From: CADEFQ01 sp050185195
GTDB taxonomy: Bacteria > Pseudomonadota > Gammaproteobacteria > Steroidobacterales > Steroidobacteraceae
DNA length: 64,000 nucleotides
NCBI GenBank assembly: GCA_050185195.1
Contig: JBFWZQ010000002.1
Location: 259,204 to 323,203, forward strand
Direction: 5' to 3'
Of this stretch, positions 46,547 through 55,599 are shown in pieces. How positions within the stretch are numbered: the stretch's first letter is position 1; every line of letters starts with the position of its first letter. A program made the position numbers and the translations under genes. The notes beneath the pieces were generated by a model. That model saw nothing but the letters and a program-made list of their open reading frames with translations, was not told the origin of the DNA and did no database searches.

Positions 46547-49495
46547 CTAGCCCGGCAGGGTATCGATGAGGCGCTGGGCTTCCTGTTTCTGCGACACCGA
46601 GCCTTCCTGCAGGACTTCCTTCAGGATGCTGCGGGCGCCATCCGGGTCGCCCATGTCCATGTAGGCGCGCGCGAGATCGAGCTTGGTACCGACCTCGCTC
46701 ATCGTCACCGGCTCGAGGTCGGGCAGCGCAAGATCCTCGGGCCCGATCTTCTGCGTCGCTGCGAACGCGCCTTCATTGTCGGCGGCCGCACCGCCGACAT
46801 CGAGGTCGAGGCCGCCATCGCGCGTCGCGCCGAATGCATCGGTGGCGCTGAAATCGACGTCGACACCGGTCTTCAGCGCCGTGAGCCGCGCAGTCTCGCC
46901 GGAAACATCCGGCAACGCCTTGAGCGAGGCCGTGGCATTCACGTCCGCAATCGAGGGATTCGTGCCCGTCTGGTCGGCGCCCTCGATCGTGTACCAGCTG
47001 CCGGTGGCCGAGGCCTGGTCCGCCTCATCGCCCGCCCGCCGCTCGGCTTCCTCCATGATCTCGCGCGAACGCGCGTCGAGGCCTGCCACCATGGTCGGGG
47101 CGTCGCCCGATCCCTGGGAATCCGCGTCCGGCCCTATGTTGAGGCCGAGGTCGTCGATCGCGAGTTCCGTCGTGGGGTCGGCGCCCATGCCCGACTGGCG
47201 CATCGCGACGTCCACCTTCTCGCGCAGCGTGCCGCCTTCGGCCATGCGCAGGGTGGGCTGCTCGACGGTCGGCGCGTCCATCGCGTCCGGCATCAGCACC
47301 GTGCGCTCGGCGGTCGTTTCCGGCGGCATTTGCGCGGTCATCTCGCGCGTCGTGTTGCCGCTGCGGTCGTCGGCGCCACGCGTCGGGTCATCGAGCACGA
47401 AATCGAGATCGCCGCCCACTTCGGTCGCCGTGAGCGCGCCGGCCTCCCCGGTCGGGTCCCGGTCGCCGATCGAATCGCCGAGTGCCGTGTTGAAGTCGAG
47501 GTCGATGCCGTCCGCGGCGGCGCGCGGCGATTCGCCGCCGGGCTCGCCCAGCAGGTCGTAGTCGACGCGGTTCTGGCCGCCCTCGAGATCGAGGTCGATG
47601 CCACCGGCGATCGCGCCGCCCGCGGGCACGGCCTGCACGAACATCTCGTCCTCGGGCGCGAGCTGCTTGCCCATGATGACGATCTTGTCCCACTCGCCAG
47701 CCGGGGCATCGCCGCGGGAGGCCGCGAGTTCGCGGGCCGCGGCGAGGAACTGCTCCTTGTTGCCCCACACGAAGAACACTTCGAGGAGCTTCAGCCTGAG
47801 GTCGCGGCGCGCCGGCTCGCGCTGGATCGCGATGCGCACGAGGTCCGCGGCCTGGTCGTACAGGCCGTAGGCCATGTGGAAATCGGCTTCGGCGAGCGGA
47901 TCGCCCTGGTCGAGGTTGATCGCGGTCTCGCCACTGATCGTCTGGTCGGCCGTCGTCGAGACGACGGCGGCCGGCTTGCGCAGGATGCCTGAATCGTCGA
48001 TACGCGGCCGTTCGTGCGGCCCCGATTCCTCCACGAGGAAGGCTTCGTCTTCCTGGCTGCCGACCGGTTTGCGCAGCCTTGCCGTATCGGTGAGGCCCGA
48101 ACGCCGATCCGCGATTTCGGCGCCGGCTTCGGCCAGCCGACCCAGGGAATCGTCGAATGCCGCCGACTCGCGCGCCTTCCACTTGCGAACGCCGAACAGG
48201 GCGAGCAGCGCGGCGATCAACAGCGCCGGGATGTACCAGAGGCTGCGCAGCGTATCGAAGAAAGACGGTGTTTCCCCGGCGGGCGCCGTGACAGACGCCG
48301 CCGGTCGCTGCGCCGGTTCTTCGGCAGTCGCTTCAGGTGCCGGTTCGGGCGCCGATTCCGGAGCCGCGGCTTCGGGCGCCGTCGCTTCCGGCGCTGCCGC
48401 CTCGGGCGCGGCCTCCGGCGTCGCTTCTGGCGCGGCCTCCGTCGCGGGCGGTGCGGCTGCAGCCGGCGGTGCGCCCTGTGCCGCGGCCAGCCTCGCCTGC
48501 AGGTCCGCGAGCTCGCGATTGCGTACTTCGAGTTGCGAGTTGGCCTGCTTCAACTGGCCTTCGAGATCACGCACGCGCGCATTGAGCTGGTCGACCTGTG
48601 CGTTCGCGGCCGCGGCACCACCGGTCCCTGCGTCCGCCTGTCCCGGCGGCACGAGCCGCAGTCGTTCTTCCGGCGGTGCCCCCGCCCCGGTGCGATTGCG
48701 CCAGGCGGCATACTGGCGACGCACCTCGGCGGTGGCATCGCCCGCACTGATGGCACCGAGCGCCGCCGCATCGGGCACGCGCAGCACGGCGCCCGAATGC
48801 AGGTCGCTCATGTTGTCGCCGAAGGCCGCCGGATTCTCCCGGTAGAGGCCCACCATCATGCGTTGTGCGTCGTCGCCGCCCGCCAGGCGATCCGCGATCG
48901 CCGTCAGCGTGTCGCCGCGGCGCACGGTATAGGCGCCCGCGCCATCCGCGGATGGCGCCGCGGACGGCGCAGGAGCATCGGGTTCGGCGCGCGGTGCGGG
49001 TGCCTGCGCAGGGGCCGGCGCGGGACGCGTTATGCTGCCTTCGCGGGTCGCGCCCACGGCCGGCGCCGCCACCGGCGCGGCCGACTCGCCCGTACCCGGC
49101 GCGAACACCGGCGGATCCATCAGCAGCGTGTACTCGCGCACGAGGCGGCCACGCGCCCAATTGACCTCGACGAGCAGCGTCACGAAGGGTTCGTTGATGG
49201 GATCCTGCGAACGCAGGCGCAGGAACGTGCGCCCATCGGCGCCGCGAAACTGGGTGACGCTCACGGAATTGAGGAACGCGGGCCACTCGAGCGCGTAGCG
49301 GGCGAAGGTCTCGCGGGACGCGAGTTGCGCCTTCAGGGTCGACAGTTCCTCGGGGGTAGCGCCGAGCAGCTCGATTTCTGCATCGAGCGGGCCGTTCAGG
49401 CGCGAATTGAGGCGCACGTCGCCGAGGCCGAGGGCCAGGGACAGTTGCGGCAACAACAGCAGAGCGAGTGCCAGTACCCGCGATTTAGCGATCAT
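46547..49495 (-). CDS. fimV: FimV-family peptidoglycan-binding polar hub protein
   Basis: Encodes 982 residues from the ATG at 49495, preceded by GGGGAG at 5-base spacing; an in-frame ATG 30 bp upstream is less likely. Order: signal peptide (ALALLLLPQLSLA), N-terminal FimV domain (LGLGDVRLNSRLNGPLDAEIEL), LysM (YTVRRGDTLTAIADRL), coiled coil (residues about 310-345), Ala/Pro/Glu-repeat linker coded by near 6-bp repeats (48340-48480), one transmembrane helix (YIPALLIAALLALFGV), and an acidic cytoplasmic part ending in the TPR-like FimV C-terminal motif (KLDLARAYMDMGDPDGARSILKEVL). Homologues organise the pole for type IV pili, with links to c-di-GMP effectors such as FimX, also encoded in this window. 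Confidence 0.93.
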   Translation of the reverse strand: MIAKSRVLALALLLLPQLSLALGLGDVRLNSRLNGPLDAEIELLGATPEELSTLKAQLASRETFARYALEWPAFLNSVSVTQFRGADGRTFLRLRSQDPINEPFVTLLVEVNWARGRLVREYTLLMDPPVFAPGTGESAAPVAAPAVGATREGSITRPAPAPAQAPAPRAEPDAPAPSAAPSADGAGAYTVRRGDTLTAIADRLAGGDDAQRMMVGLYRENPAAFGDNMSDLHSGAVLRVPDAAALGAISAGDATAEVRRQYAAWRNRTGAGAPPEERLRLVPPGQADAGTGGAAAANAQVDQLNARVRDLEGQLKQANSQLEVRNRELADLQARLAAAQGAPPAAAAPPATEAAPEATPEAAPEAAAPEATAPEAAAPESAPEPAPEATAEEPAQRPAASVTAPAGETPSFFDTLRSLWYIPALLIAALLALFGVRKWKARESAAFDDSLGRLAEAGAEIADRRSGLTDTARLRKPVGSQEDEAFLVEESGPHERPRIDDSGILRKPAAVVSTTADQTISGETAINLDQGDPLAEADFHMAYGLYDQAADLVRIAIQREPARRDLRLKLLEVFFVWGNKEQFLAAARELAASRGDAPAGEWDKIVIMGKQLAPEDEMFVQAVPAGGAIAGGIDLDLEGGQNRVDYDLLGEPGGESPRAAADGIDLDFNTALGDSIGDRDPTGEAGALTATEVGGDLDFVLDDPTRGADDRSGNTTREMTAQMPPETTAERTVLMPDAMDAPTVEQPTLRMAEGGTLREKVDVAMRQSGMGADPTTELAIDDLGLNIGPDADSQGSGDAPTMVAGLDARSREIMEEAERRAGDEADQASATGSWYTIEGADQTGTNPSIADVNATASLKALPDVSGETARLTALKTGVDVDFSATDAFGATRDGGLDLDVGGAAADNEGAFAATQKIGPEDLALPDLEPVTMSEVGTKLDLARAYMDMGDPDGARSILKEVLQEGSVSQKQEAQRLIDTLPG

Positions 49496-49595
49496 TCTGA
49501 CTCCCCGTCGAACCCGGCGCAGCAATTTTCACCTTTAAAAACAACGAGTAATTACCGAAATCTCGGCTGCGACCCGCTTGCTGCCGCATTATGAC

Positions 49596-50618
49596 TCATA
49601 AAAAGTCGCGCGCCAAAATCTCCGCGATCTGCACGCTGTTGGTCGCAGCACCCTTGCGGACGTTATCGGCCACGATCCAGAGGTCCAAACCCCGATCGTG
49701 CGAGATATCCTCGCGGATTCGCCCCACATAAACTGTGTCGTGGTTCGCTGCCTCGGTCGCGGCCGTCGGATACCCGGCGGGCACCGGATCGTCCATCACG
49801 GTGATGCCCGGGGCTTTCTCGAGCAGTTCGCGCGCCGCGGCCGCAGTGAGCTTGCGCCGGGTCTCGATGTGGACCGCCTCGGAATGGCCGAAGAACACCG
49901 GGACCCGCACGGTCGTCGCGTTCACGCGGATCGACTCGTCCCCCATGATCTTGCGGGTCTCCCAGAACATCTTCATCTCTTCGCGCGTGTAGCCGTTTGC
50001 CTCGAACCTGTCGATCTGCGGCACGCAGTTGAAGGCGATCTGCTTGGCGATCACTTTCGCCTCGGCCTCGCGCCCCGACAGCAGCGCCGCGCTCTGCGCG
50101 GCGAGTTCCTCGACTGCTTCCTTGCCGGCGCCCGACACCGACTGGTAGGTCGCGACGTTGATGCGCTCGATGCCCACCGCGTCGTGGATCGGCTTCAGCG
50201 CGACCACCATCTGGATGGTCGAGCAGTTGGGGTTCGCGATGATGCCGCGGGTCGTGTAGCCCGCGACCGCCTGCGGGTTGACCTCCGGCACGACGAGCGG
50301 GATGTCGTCCTCGTAGCGGAACTCCGAGGTGTTGTCGATCACGACGCAGCCCGCCGCCCAGGCCTGCGGCGCGAACTCGCGCGAGGTGTCGCTGCCGGCG
50401 GAGAACAGCCCGATGTCGGCACGCGAGAAATCGAACTTGTCGAGCTCCAGCACCGGGTAGGACCGGCCGCGAAACTCGACCGTCTTGCCGAGCGAGCGGT
50501 TGCTCGCGAGCGGGTAGAGCTCGCCCACGGGGAAGTTGCGCTCTTCCAGGACCTTGATCATGGTGTCGCCGACGAGGCCGGTCGCACCCACCACAGCTAC
50601 TCGAAATTGTCTGCTCAT
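49596..50618 (-). CDS. asd: Aspartate-semialdehyde dehydrogenase
   Basis: Encodes 340 residues. The NADP loop AVVGATGLVGDTMIKVLEER opens the protein, the catalytic Cys is in GIIANPNCSTIQMV, and the substrate-binding Arg/His region follows (FGHSEAVHIET). It reduces aspartyl-phosphate to the semialdehyde that feeds Lys, Met, Thr and diaminopimelate synthesis. The start overlaps the aroC stop by 4 bp. fimV lies downstream across a 100-bp gap, as in Pseudomonas. Confidence 0.96.
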   Translation of the reverse strand: MSRQFRVAVVGATGLVGDTMIKVLEERNFPVGELYPLASNRSLGKTVEFRGRSYPVLELDKFDFSRADIGLFSAGSDTSREFAPQAWAAGCVVIDNTSEFRYEDDIPLVVPEVNPQAVAGYTTRGIIANPNCSTIQMVVALKPIHDAVGIERINVATYQSVSGAGKEAVEELAAQSAALLSGREAEAKVIAKQIAFNCVPQIDRFEANGYTREEMKMFWETRKIMGDESIRVNATTVRVPVFFGHSEAVHIETRRKLTAAAARELLEKAPGITVMDDPVPAGYPTAATEAANHDTVYVGRIREDISHDRGLDLWIVADNVRKGAATNSVQIAEILARDFL

Positions 50619-51700
50619 ATCACCGGAGTCGTTGATCTAACGTCGCCATTCTGCGCCCGATTGCGCAGGTAGTGGTCCATCAGCACGATCGCCAGCATCG
50701 CTTCCGCGATGGGCGTCGCACGCAGGCCGACGCAGGGGTCGTGCCTGCCGGTCGTGACGATCTCGACGGCCTTGCCGTCGACGTCGATCGTCTCGCCGGG
50801 AATCTGGATGCTCGAGGTCGGCTTGAGCGTCGCGTGCACGACGATGTCCTGGCCGCTCGATATGCCGCCGAGCACGCCGCCGGCGTGGTTCGACCTGAAA
50901 CCCCGCGGCGTCATCAGGTCGCGATGCTCGCTGCCGCGCTGCGCGGCGGCGCGCGTGCCGGCGCCGATCTCGACCGCCTTGACCGCGTTGATGCCCATCA
51001 TCGCGCTCGCGATGTCGGCATCGAGCCGATCGAATACGGGCTCGCCGAGCCCGGGCGGCACACCGGTCGCCACCACGGTGACGCGCGCGCCGACTGAATC
51101 GCCTGCGCGCCGCAGGTCCCAGACCAGCTGCTCGAGTTCGGGGACACGCGCCGGATCGGGACAGAAAAACGGATTGTCGTAGGCCGTGGCCGGGTTGACC
51201 GGCTCGAGCTCGAGCGCGCCGATGCGGCTCAAGTAGCCGTGGATACCCACGCCGAGGCGTCCCGCGAGGTACTTGCGCGCAATCGCACCGGCCGCCACCC
51301 GCATCACGGTCTCGCGCGCCGACGAGCGCCCGCCGCCGCGATAGTCGCGCAGGCCGTACTTCTGCTGGTAGGTGTAATCGGCATGCCCCGGGCGGAACCG
51401 GTCCTTGATCTTCTCGTAGTCGCGCGAACGTGCGTCGGTGTTCTCGATCAGCAGGCCGATCGGCGTGCCCGTGGTGCGGCCCTCGAACACGCCCGAGAGG
51501 ATCCGCACCGCGTCGGCTTCGCGGCGCTGGCTCGTGAATTTCGACGTGCCGGTGCGGCGCCGGTCGATGTCGGGCTGCAGGTCGGCCTCGGAGAGTTCGA
51601 GGCCCGGCGGGCAGCCGTCCACGATGCAGCCGAGCGCCGGCCCGTGGCTCTCGCCGAAGCTCGTCACCGTAAACAGCTTTCCAAACGTGTTACCGGACAT
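50615..51700 (-). CDS. aroC: Chorismate synthase
   Basis: Encodes 361 residues, the same as E. coli AroC. Signatures: GESHGPALGCIVDGCPPG, RPGHADYTYQQKYGLRDYRGGGRSSARET and the late GRHDPCVGLRATPIAEAM. It removes phosphate from EPSP to give chorismate, the aromatic branch point, and requires reduced FMN. It overlaps the end of prmB by 11 bp and the start of asd by 4 bp, so prmB-aroC-asd form one tightly packed unit. Confidence 0.97.
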   Translation of the reverse strand: MSGNTFGKLFTVTSFGESHGPALGCIVDGCPPGLELSEADLQPDIDRRRTGTSKFTSQRREADAVRILSGVFEGRTTGTPIGLLIENTDARSRDYEKIKDRFRPGHADYTYQQKYGLRDYRGGGRSSARETVMRVAAGAIARKYLAGRLGVGIHGYLSRIGALELEPVNPATAYDNPFFCPDPARVPELEQLVWDLRRAGDSVGARVTVVATGVPPGLGEPVFDRLDADIASAMMGINAVKAVEIGAGTRAAAQRGSEHRDLMTPRGFRSNHAGGVLGGISSGQDIVVHATLKPTSSIQIPGETIDVDGKAVEIVTTGRHDPCVGLRATPIAEAMLAIVLMDHYLRNRAQNGDVRSTTPVI

Positions 51701-52595
51701 CTCGAACCTGTTCAGCCGTCAGCAGGAACACCCCGCCCCCTCCGCGCTCGAACTCGAGCCAGGTGAACGGCACGCGCGGGAACCGCCTGCGCACCAGCAC
51801 CTCGGAGTTGCCGACCTCGACCACCAGTATGCCGCGCGGGCGCAGGTGTTGCCCCGCTTCACGCAGGATCACGCGTACGGAATCGAGGCCGTCGTCTCCC
51901 GAGGCGAGGGCGCCGCGCGGCTCGTGCCAGTATTCGGGTGGCAGGGCCGCCAGCTCGTCGGCCCCGACATAGGGCGGGTTCGACACGATGATATCGTACG
52001 CCCGCCCCGCGAGCGCATTGAAATGGTCGGAACTCACGAGACGGACGCGGCGCCCAAGCCGGTGCCGGCGCACGTTCAGGGCAGCCACTTCGAGCGCCTC
52101 GCCCGAAATGTCGGAGGCATCCACCCTCGCCCGCCGGAACGCCTTCGCGCAGGCGATGGCGATGCAGCCGGAGCCGGTGCCGAGGTCGAGGATGTCGCCC
52201 ACCCGCCGCGCATCGACCCATGGCGCGAATTGCCGTTCGATCAGCTCCGCGATCGGTGAGCGCGGGATCAGCACGCGCCCGTCGACGTGAAACGGCAGGC
52301 CCGCGAACCAGGTCCGCTGGGTGAGGTAGACGGCGGGCACGCGCTCGTGGATGCGCCGATCGAGCAGCGCATCGATCTCGCGCTGCGCGCGCGCACTCAC
52401 GCGGCGTGCGTAGTCGTGCGCCCGCGGCGGCACCGGCAGGTCGAGCACATGCCACACGAGCGCCGCGGCGTCGTCGCGCGCATTGTCGGTGCCGTGGCCG
52501 TAGCAGACGCGCGCGCGCGCCAGGCGCCGCGCGGCGCGCGTCACGGTGTCCCGCACGGTCGGGGCCGCGCGGCGGTTGTGGGATAATCGCGCCAT
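51690..52595 (-). CDS. prmB: 50S ribosomal protein L3 glutamine methyltransferase
   Basis: Encodes 301 residues from the ATG at 52595 (E. coli 310). SAM motif I is ILDLGTGSGCIAIA and the glutamine-binding NPPY is in DIIVSNPPYVGAD. The N-terminal CYGHGTDNARDDAA and VYLTQRTWFAGLPFHVDGRVLIPRSP distinguish PrmB from PrmC. It methylates a glutamine of ribosomal protein L3. Its ATG overlaps the divergent sco ATG head-to-head in CATG (52593-52596). A later GTG at 52556 is an alternative start that would remove the overlap. Confidence 0.93.
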   Translation of the reverse strand: MARLSHNRRAAPTVRDTVTRAARRLARARVCYGHGTDNARDDAAALVWHVLDLPVPPRAHDYARRVSARAQREIDALLDRRIHERVPAVYLTQRTWFAGLPFHVDGRVLIPRSPIAELIERQFAPWVDARRVGDILDLGTGSGCIAIACAKAFRRARVDASDISGEALEVAALNVRRHRLGRRVRLVSSDHFNALAGRAYDIIVSNPPYVGADELAALPPEYWHEPRGALASGDDGLDSVRVILREAGQHLRPRGILVVEVGNSEVLVRRRFPRVPFTWLEFERGGGGVFLLTAEQVRDVR

Positions 52596-53217
52596 GTCCA
52601 CCTCGAAATCCTGGCTGCCCTTCGCAGTCCTCGCCGTAGCCGGCGTGCTCGCCGGCGCCTGGATCGCGCGGGCGACGCTCGCGCCGGAGGCACCACCAGC
52701 CCCCACGCTGCAGGTCGGCACCTGGTTGCCCGCACCGCGCGCGATCGACGCGCCGGCGCTGGTCGACAGCCGCGGCAAGCCCTTCACCGCAGCCGGTTTC
52801 ACGGGTCACGCGAGCCTGCTGTTCCTCGGCTTCACGCACTGCCCGGACGTGTGCCCGACGACGCTCGCACTGCTGGCCCAGGTCCGTCGCGCCACGCAGG
52901 CGCCGGTCACCGTCTATCTGGTGTCGGTCGATCCGCAGCGCGACACGCCCGAGGTACTGGGCCGCTATCTCGCGGGCTTCGATTCCGAGTTTATCGGGCT
53001 TACGGGTGCGCCGCTCGACATCAAGCGTTTCGCGCGCACGCTGGGCGCGGCCGTCGCGAAGGTCGACCTGCCGGGCGGCAGCTACACGATGGATCACTCG
53101 GCCACCCTCTACCTGCTCGACGACGCGGGCCACCTGCGTGCCGTCTTCACGCCACCGTACGATGCGGCGAAGCTCGCAACCGACCTCGAGGCCGCGGTCG
53201 CGGCGACCCGTGGATGA
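52594..53217 (+). CDS. SCO1/SenC-family copper chaperone
   Basis: Encodes 207 residues from the ATG at 52594. A single N-terminal membrane helix (LPFAVLAVAGVLAGAWIA) anchors a thioredoxin-fold domain facing the periplasm. The copper site is complete: FTHCPDVCPTTL with both Cys, and the later His in GSYTMDHSATLYL. It helps deliver copper to cytochrome c oxidase. GATAAT at 52582-52587 is a good -10 that would start the mRNA at about the ATG itself, so a leaderless message is possible. psd overlaps its stop. Confidence 0.9.
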   Translation: MSTSKSWLPFAVLAVAGVLAGAWIARATLAPEAPPAPTLQVGTWLPAPRAIDAPALVDSRGKPFTAAGFTGHASLLFLGFTHCPDVCPTTLALLAQVRRATQAPVTVYLVSVDPQRDTPEVLGRYLAGFDSEFIGLTGAPLDIKRFARTLGAAVAKVDLPGGSYTMDHSATLYLLDDAGHLRAVFTPPYDAAKLATDLEAAVAATRG

Positions 53218-54098
53218 GCAACCCGGACGGCATCGGCGCGCGCCTGTTCATCGCGCTGCAGTACCTGCTGCCCCAGCACGGCCTGTCGCGCCTCGTGCAT
53301 GCGATCGCGCGGCTGCGGGTGCACTGGATCAAGGACACGCTTATCAGGGCATTCATGCGCGGCTTCAGGCCCGACCTGTCGGACGCCGTGGAGAAAGACC
53401 CCTGCGCCTACCCGACCTTCAATGCATTCTTCACGCGCGCGCTCGAGCCCGGCGCGCGCCCCATCGTGCCCGGGGAATCGGCGATCGCCTCGCCCGTCGA
53501 TGGCACGGTGAGCGAATGCGGGGACATCCTCGGCGATCGCCTGCTGCAGGCGAAGGGCCACGATTACACGCTCGATGCACTGCTGGCCGGCCGCGAGTCG
53601 CTCGTGAAACGCTACGAGGGCGGGCGGTTCGCGACGATTTACCTCGCGCCGTACAACTACCACCGCATCCACATGCCGCTCGCGGGCACCCTGGCCGAAG
53701 CCTGGTATGTCCCAGGCCACCTGTTCAGCGTCAACCGCACCACGGCCCGGCACGTCGCCGGCCTCTTCGCGCGCAATGAGCGTGTGGTCTGCGCGTTCGA
53801 AGGCACGGTCCCGTTCGTGCTGGTCCTGGTCGGCGCCCTGAACGTCGGCAGCATGGCCACCGTGTGGCATGGTGATGTGACACCCCGTCGACCGCGCACG
53901 CTCGCGAGCTTGCCGATCGACGCGCGCGAGGTGCTCGCGAAGGGCGCGGAAATGGGACGTTTCAACATGGGCTCGACCGTGATCCTGCTGCTGCCGCCCG
54001 GACACGCGAGCTGGGACAGTTCGCTCGCCGCGGGGCGCATCGTGCGTGTCGGCGAGCGCATCGGCAGTATCGGGCCGGCACGGCTCGCCGCGCACTGA
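53214..54098 (+). CDS. psd: Phosphatidylserine decarboxylase proenzyme
   Basis: Encodes 294 residues from the ATG at 53214, overlapping the sco stop by 4 bp. It decarboxylates phosphatidylserine to phosphatidylethanolamine at the membrane. The protein self-cleaves before the Ser of a Gly-Ser-Thr motif that becomes the pyruvoyl cofactor; here the site is FNMGSTVILL, with Met where most family members have Leu. Catalytic Asp and His segments are visible (SPVDGTVSE, YNYHRIHMPLAG). It lies immediately upstream of epmA, as in many gammaproteobacteria. Confidence 0.95.
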   Translation: MSNPDGIGARLFIALQYLLPQHGLSRLVHAIARLRVHWIKDTLIRAFMRGFRPDLSDAVEKDPCAYPTFNAFFTRALEPGARPIVPGESAIASPVDGTVSECGDILGDRLLQAKGHDYTLDALLAGRESLVKRYEGGRFATIYLAPYNYHRIHMPLAGTLAEAWYVPGHLFSVNRTTARHVAGLFARNERVVCAFEGTVPFVLVLVGALNVGSMATVWHGDVTPRRPRTLASLPIDAREVLAKGAEMGRFNMGSTVILLLPPGHASWDSSLAAGRIVRVGERIGSIGPARLAAH

Positions 54099-54109
54099 GG
54101 GCCGCACGG

Positions 54110-55078
54110 GTGGGTACGGCGGATTTCGCTCCCGACGCGACCGTCGACATGCTTGCGCGCCGCGCGGCGGCGCTCGCGCGCGCGCGCGCCTTCTTCGCCG
54201 AACGCGGGGTCATGGAGGTCGACCCGCCGGCGCTCGTGAACGCCCCAGTCACCGACGTGAACATCCACTCCGCCGAGGTGCACCTGACCGGTGGCGACCG
54301 GCGTGCCTACGCCCTGCACACCTCGCCCGAATACGCGATGAAACGCCTGCTCGCCGCAGGCAGCGGCGACATCTATTTCCTCGGCCATGTGTATCGCGGC
54401 GCCGAACGCGGGCGCCTGCACAACCCGGAGTTCACGCTGGTCGAGTGGTATCGGCGCGGCGCGACCCTCGCGAGCCTGATGCGGGAGGTCGCCGATCTCG
54501 TCGAGCGCCTGTGCGGCCGAAACTTCGAGGTCGAGTACCTCGCCTATCGCACCGCCTTTGCGCGCGAGACTGGTTTCGATGCGCTCGACGCACCGCTCGC
54601 AACCCTGGCGCACGCCGCGTCGGAGCTCGGCCTCGGCGCGAGCGAAGTCGCCGCGAGCAGCCGTGACGAACTGCTCGAGCTCATCATGGGCGCGCGGGTG
54701 GGGCCACGGCTCGGCGCCGGCAAACTCACCTTCATCCATGGCTATCCGGCAACGCAGGCCGCGCTGGCGCGCCTCGACCCCGCCGACCCGCGCGTCGCGC
54801 TGCGTTTCGAGCTCTATGCGGACGGCATCGAACTCGCCAACGGCTTCGACGAACTCGCCGATGCCGCCGAGCAGCGCGCCCGATTCGAGGCGGACCTGCG
54901 CGAACGCGCCCGCAGGGGCCTGCCGCAAGGGCCCATCGACGAGCGCCTGCTGGCCGCCCTCGCCGCGGGGCTGCCTGCCTGCGCGGGCGTCGCGGTGGGC
55001 TTCGACCGGGTGCTCATGATCGCTGCGGGCGCCACGCGCATCGACAGTGTCTTGCCGTTCACCCTGGAGCGCGCATGA
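54110..55078 (+). CDS. epmA: EF-P--(R)-beta-lysine ligase
   Basis: Encodes 322 residues (E. coli 325), start GTG at 54110. It is a LysRS paralogue without the anticodon-binding domain. Class II motifs are LHTSPEYAMKRLLAAG, YFLGHVYRGAERGRLHNPEFTLVEWYR and GVAVGFDRVLMI. It attaches beta-lysine to Lys34 of EF-P. epmB, which makes the beta-lysine, and efp are within 3 kb. It overlaps the next gene by 4 bp. Confidence 0.95.
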   Translation: MGTADFAPDATVDMLARRAAALARARAFFAERGVMEVDPPALVNAPVTDVNIHSAEVHLTGGDRRAYALHTSPEYAMKRLLAAGSGDIYFLGHVYRGAERGRLHNPEFTLVEWYRRGATLASLMREVADLVERLCGRNFEVEYLAYRTAFARETGFDALDAPLATLAHAASELGLGASEVAASSRDELLELIMGARVGPRLGAGKLTFIHGYPATQAALARLDPADPRVALRFELYADGIELANGFDELADAAEQRARFEADLRERARRGLPQGPIDERLLAALAAGLPACAGVAVGFDRVLMIAAGATRIDSVLPFTLERA

Positions 55079-55599
55079 GCTTCGCCACGACCCACCACGA
55101 TTTCTCGGACAAGCCACGCGCCTACGCCGGACTCGCGCGCGAGCTCGAGGGCCTGCTGGCGGGCGAGCGCAACTGGATTGCCAACGCCGCGAACGCAGCG
55201 GCCCTGGTCTACCACGCCCTGCCCGACCTCAACTGGGTGGGCGTCTACGTTCCCGCCACGAACGCCGCGGGCGTGCGGGAACTGGTCGTGGGCCCCTTCC
55301 AGGGCAAGCCCGCCTGCGTGCGCATCGCGATGGGCCGCGGCGTCTGCGGCACGGCCGCAGTGAGGCGCGAGACGATCGTCGTGCCGGACGTGCAGGCCTT
55401 CGCGGATCACATTGCCTGCGACGCCGCGTCGCGTTCGGAAATCGTCCTGCCGCTGCTGCGCCCCGGGGTCGCCGGCGACGCGGGCTTCGTCGGGGTGCTC
55501 GACCTCGACAGCCCGCGCCTCGCACGCTTCGACGACGCCGATCGCGCGGGGCTCGAGCGGCTCGCGACGATCATCGCCGCGGGCTGCGACTGGCCCTGA
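55075..55599 (+). CDS. msrC: Free methionine-(R)-sulfoxide reductase (GAF-domain)
   Basis: Encodes 174 residues, one GAF domain. The three conserved cysteines of the fRMsr family are present in GKPACVRI, GRGVCGTAA and HIACDAASRSE. The flanking NWVGVYV and GVLDLDSP strands also fit. It reduces free Met-(R)-sulfoxide, a repair role in oxidative stress. It starts inside the end of epmA (ATGA overlap) and stops exactly against the efp stop. Confidence 0.93.
   Translation: MSFATTHHDFSDKPRAYAGLARELEGLLAGERNWIANAANAAALVYHALPDLNWVGVYVPATNAAGVRELVVGPFQGKPACVRIAMGRGVCGTAAVRRETIVVPDVQAFADHIACDAASRSEIVLPLLRPGVAGDAGFVGVLDLDSPRLARFDDADRAGLERLATIIAAGCDWP

Noticed and set aside
49496..49525. Earlier in-frame ATG for FimV, giving ten extra residues
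   Set aside because: The ATG at 49495 has a GGGGAG ribosome binding site at good spacing and begins directly with the signal peptide; the extra residues are basic and atypical.
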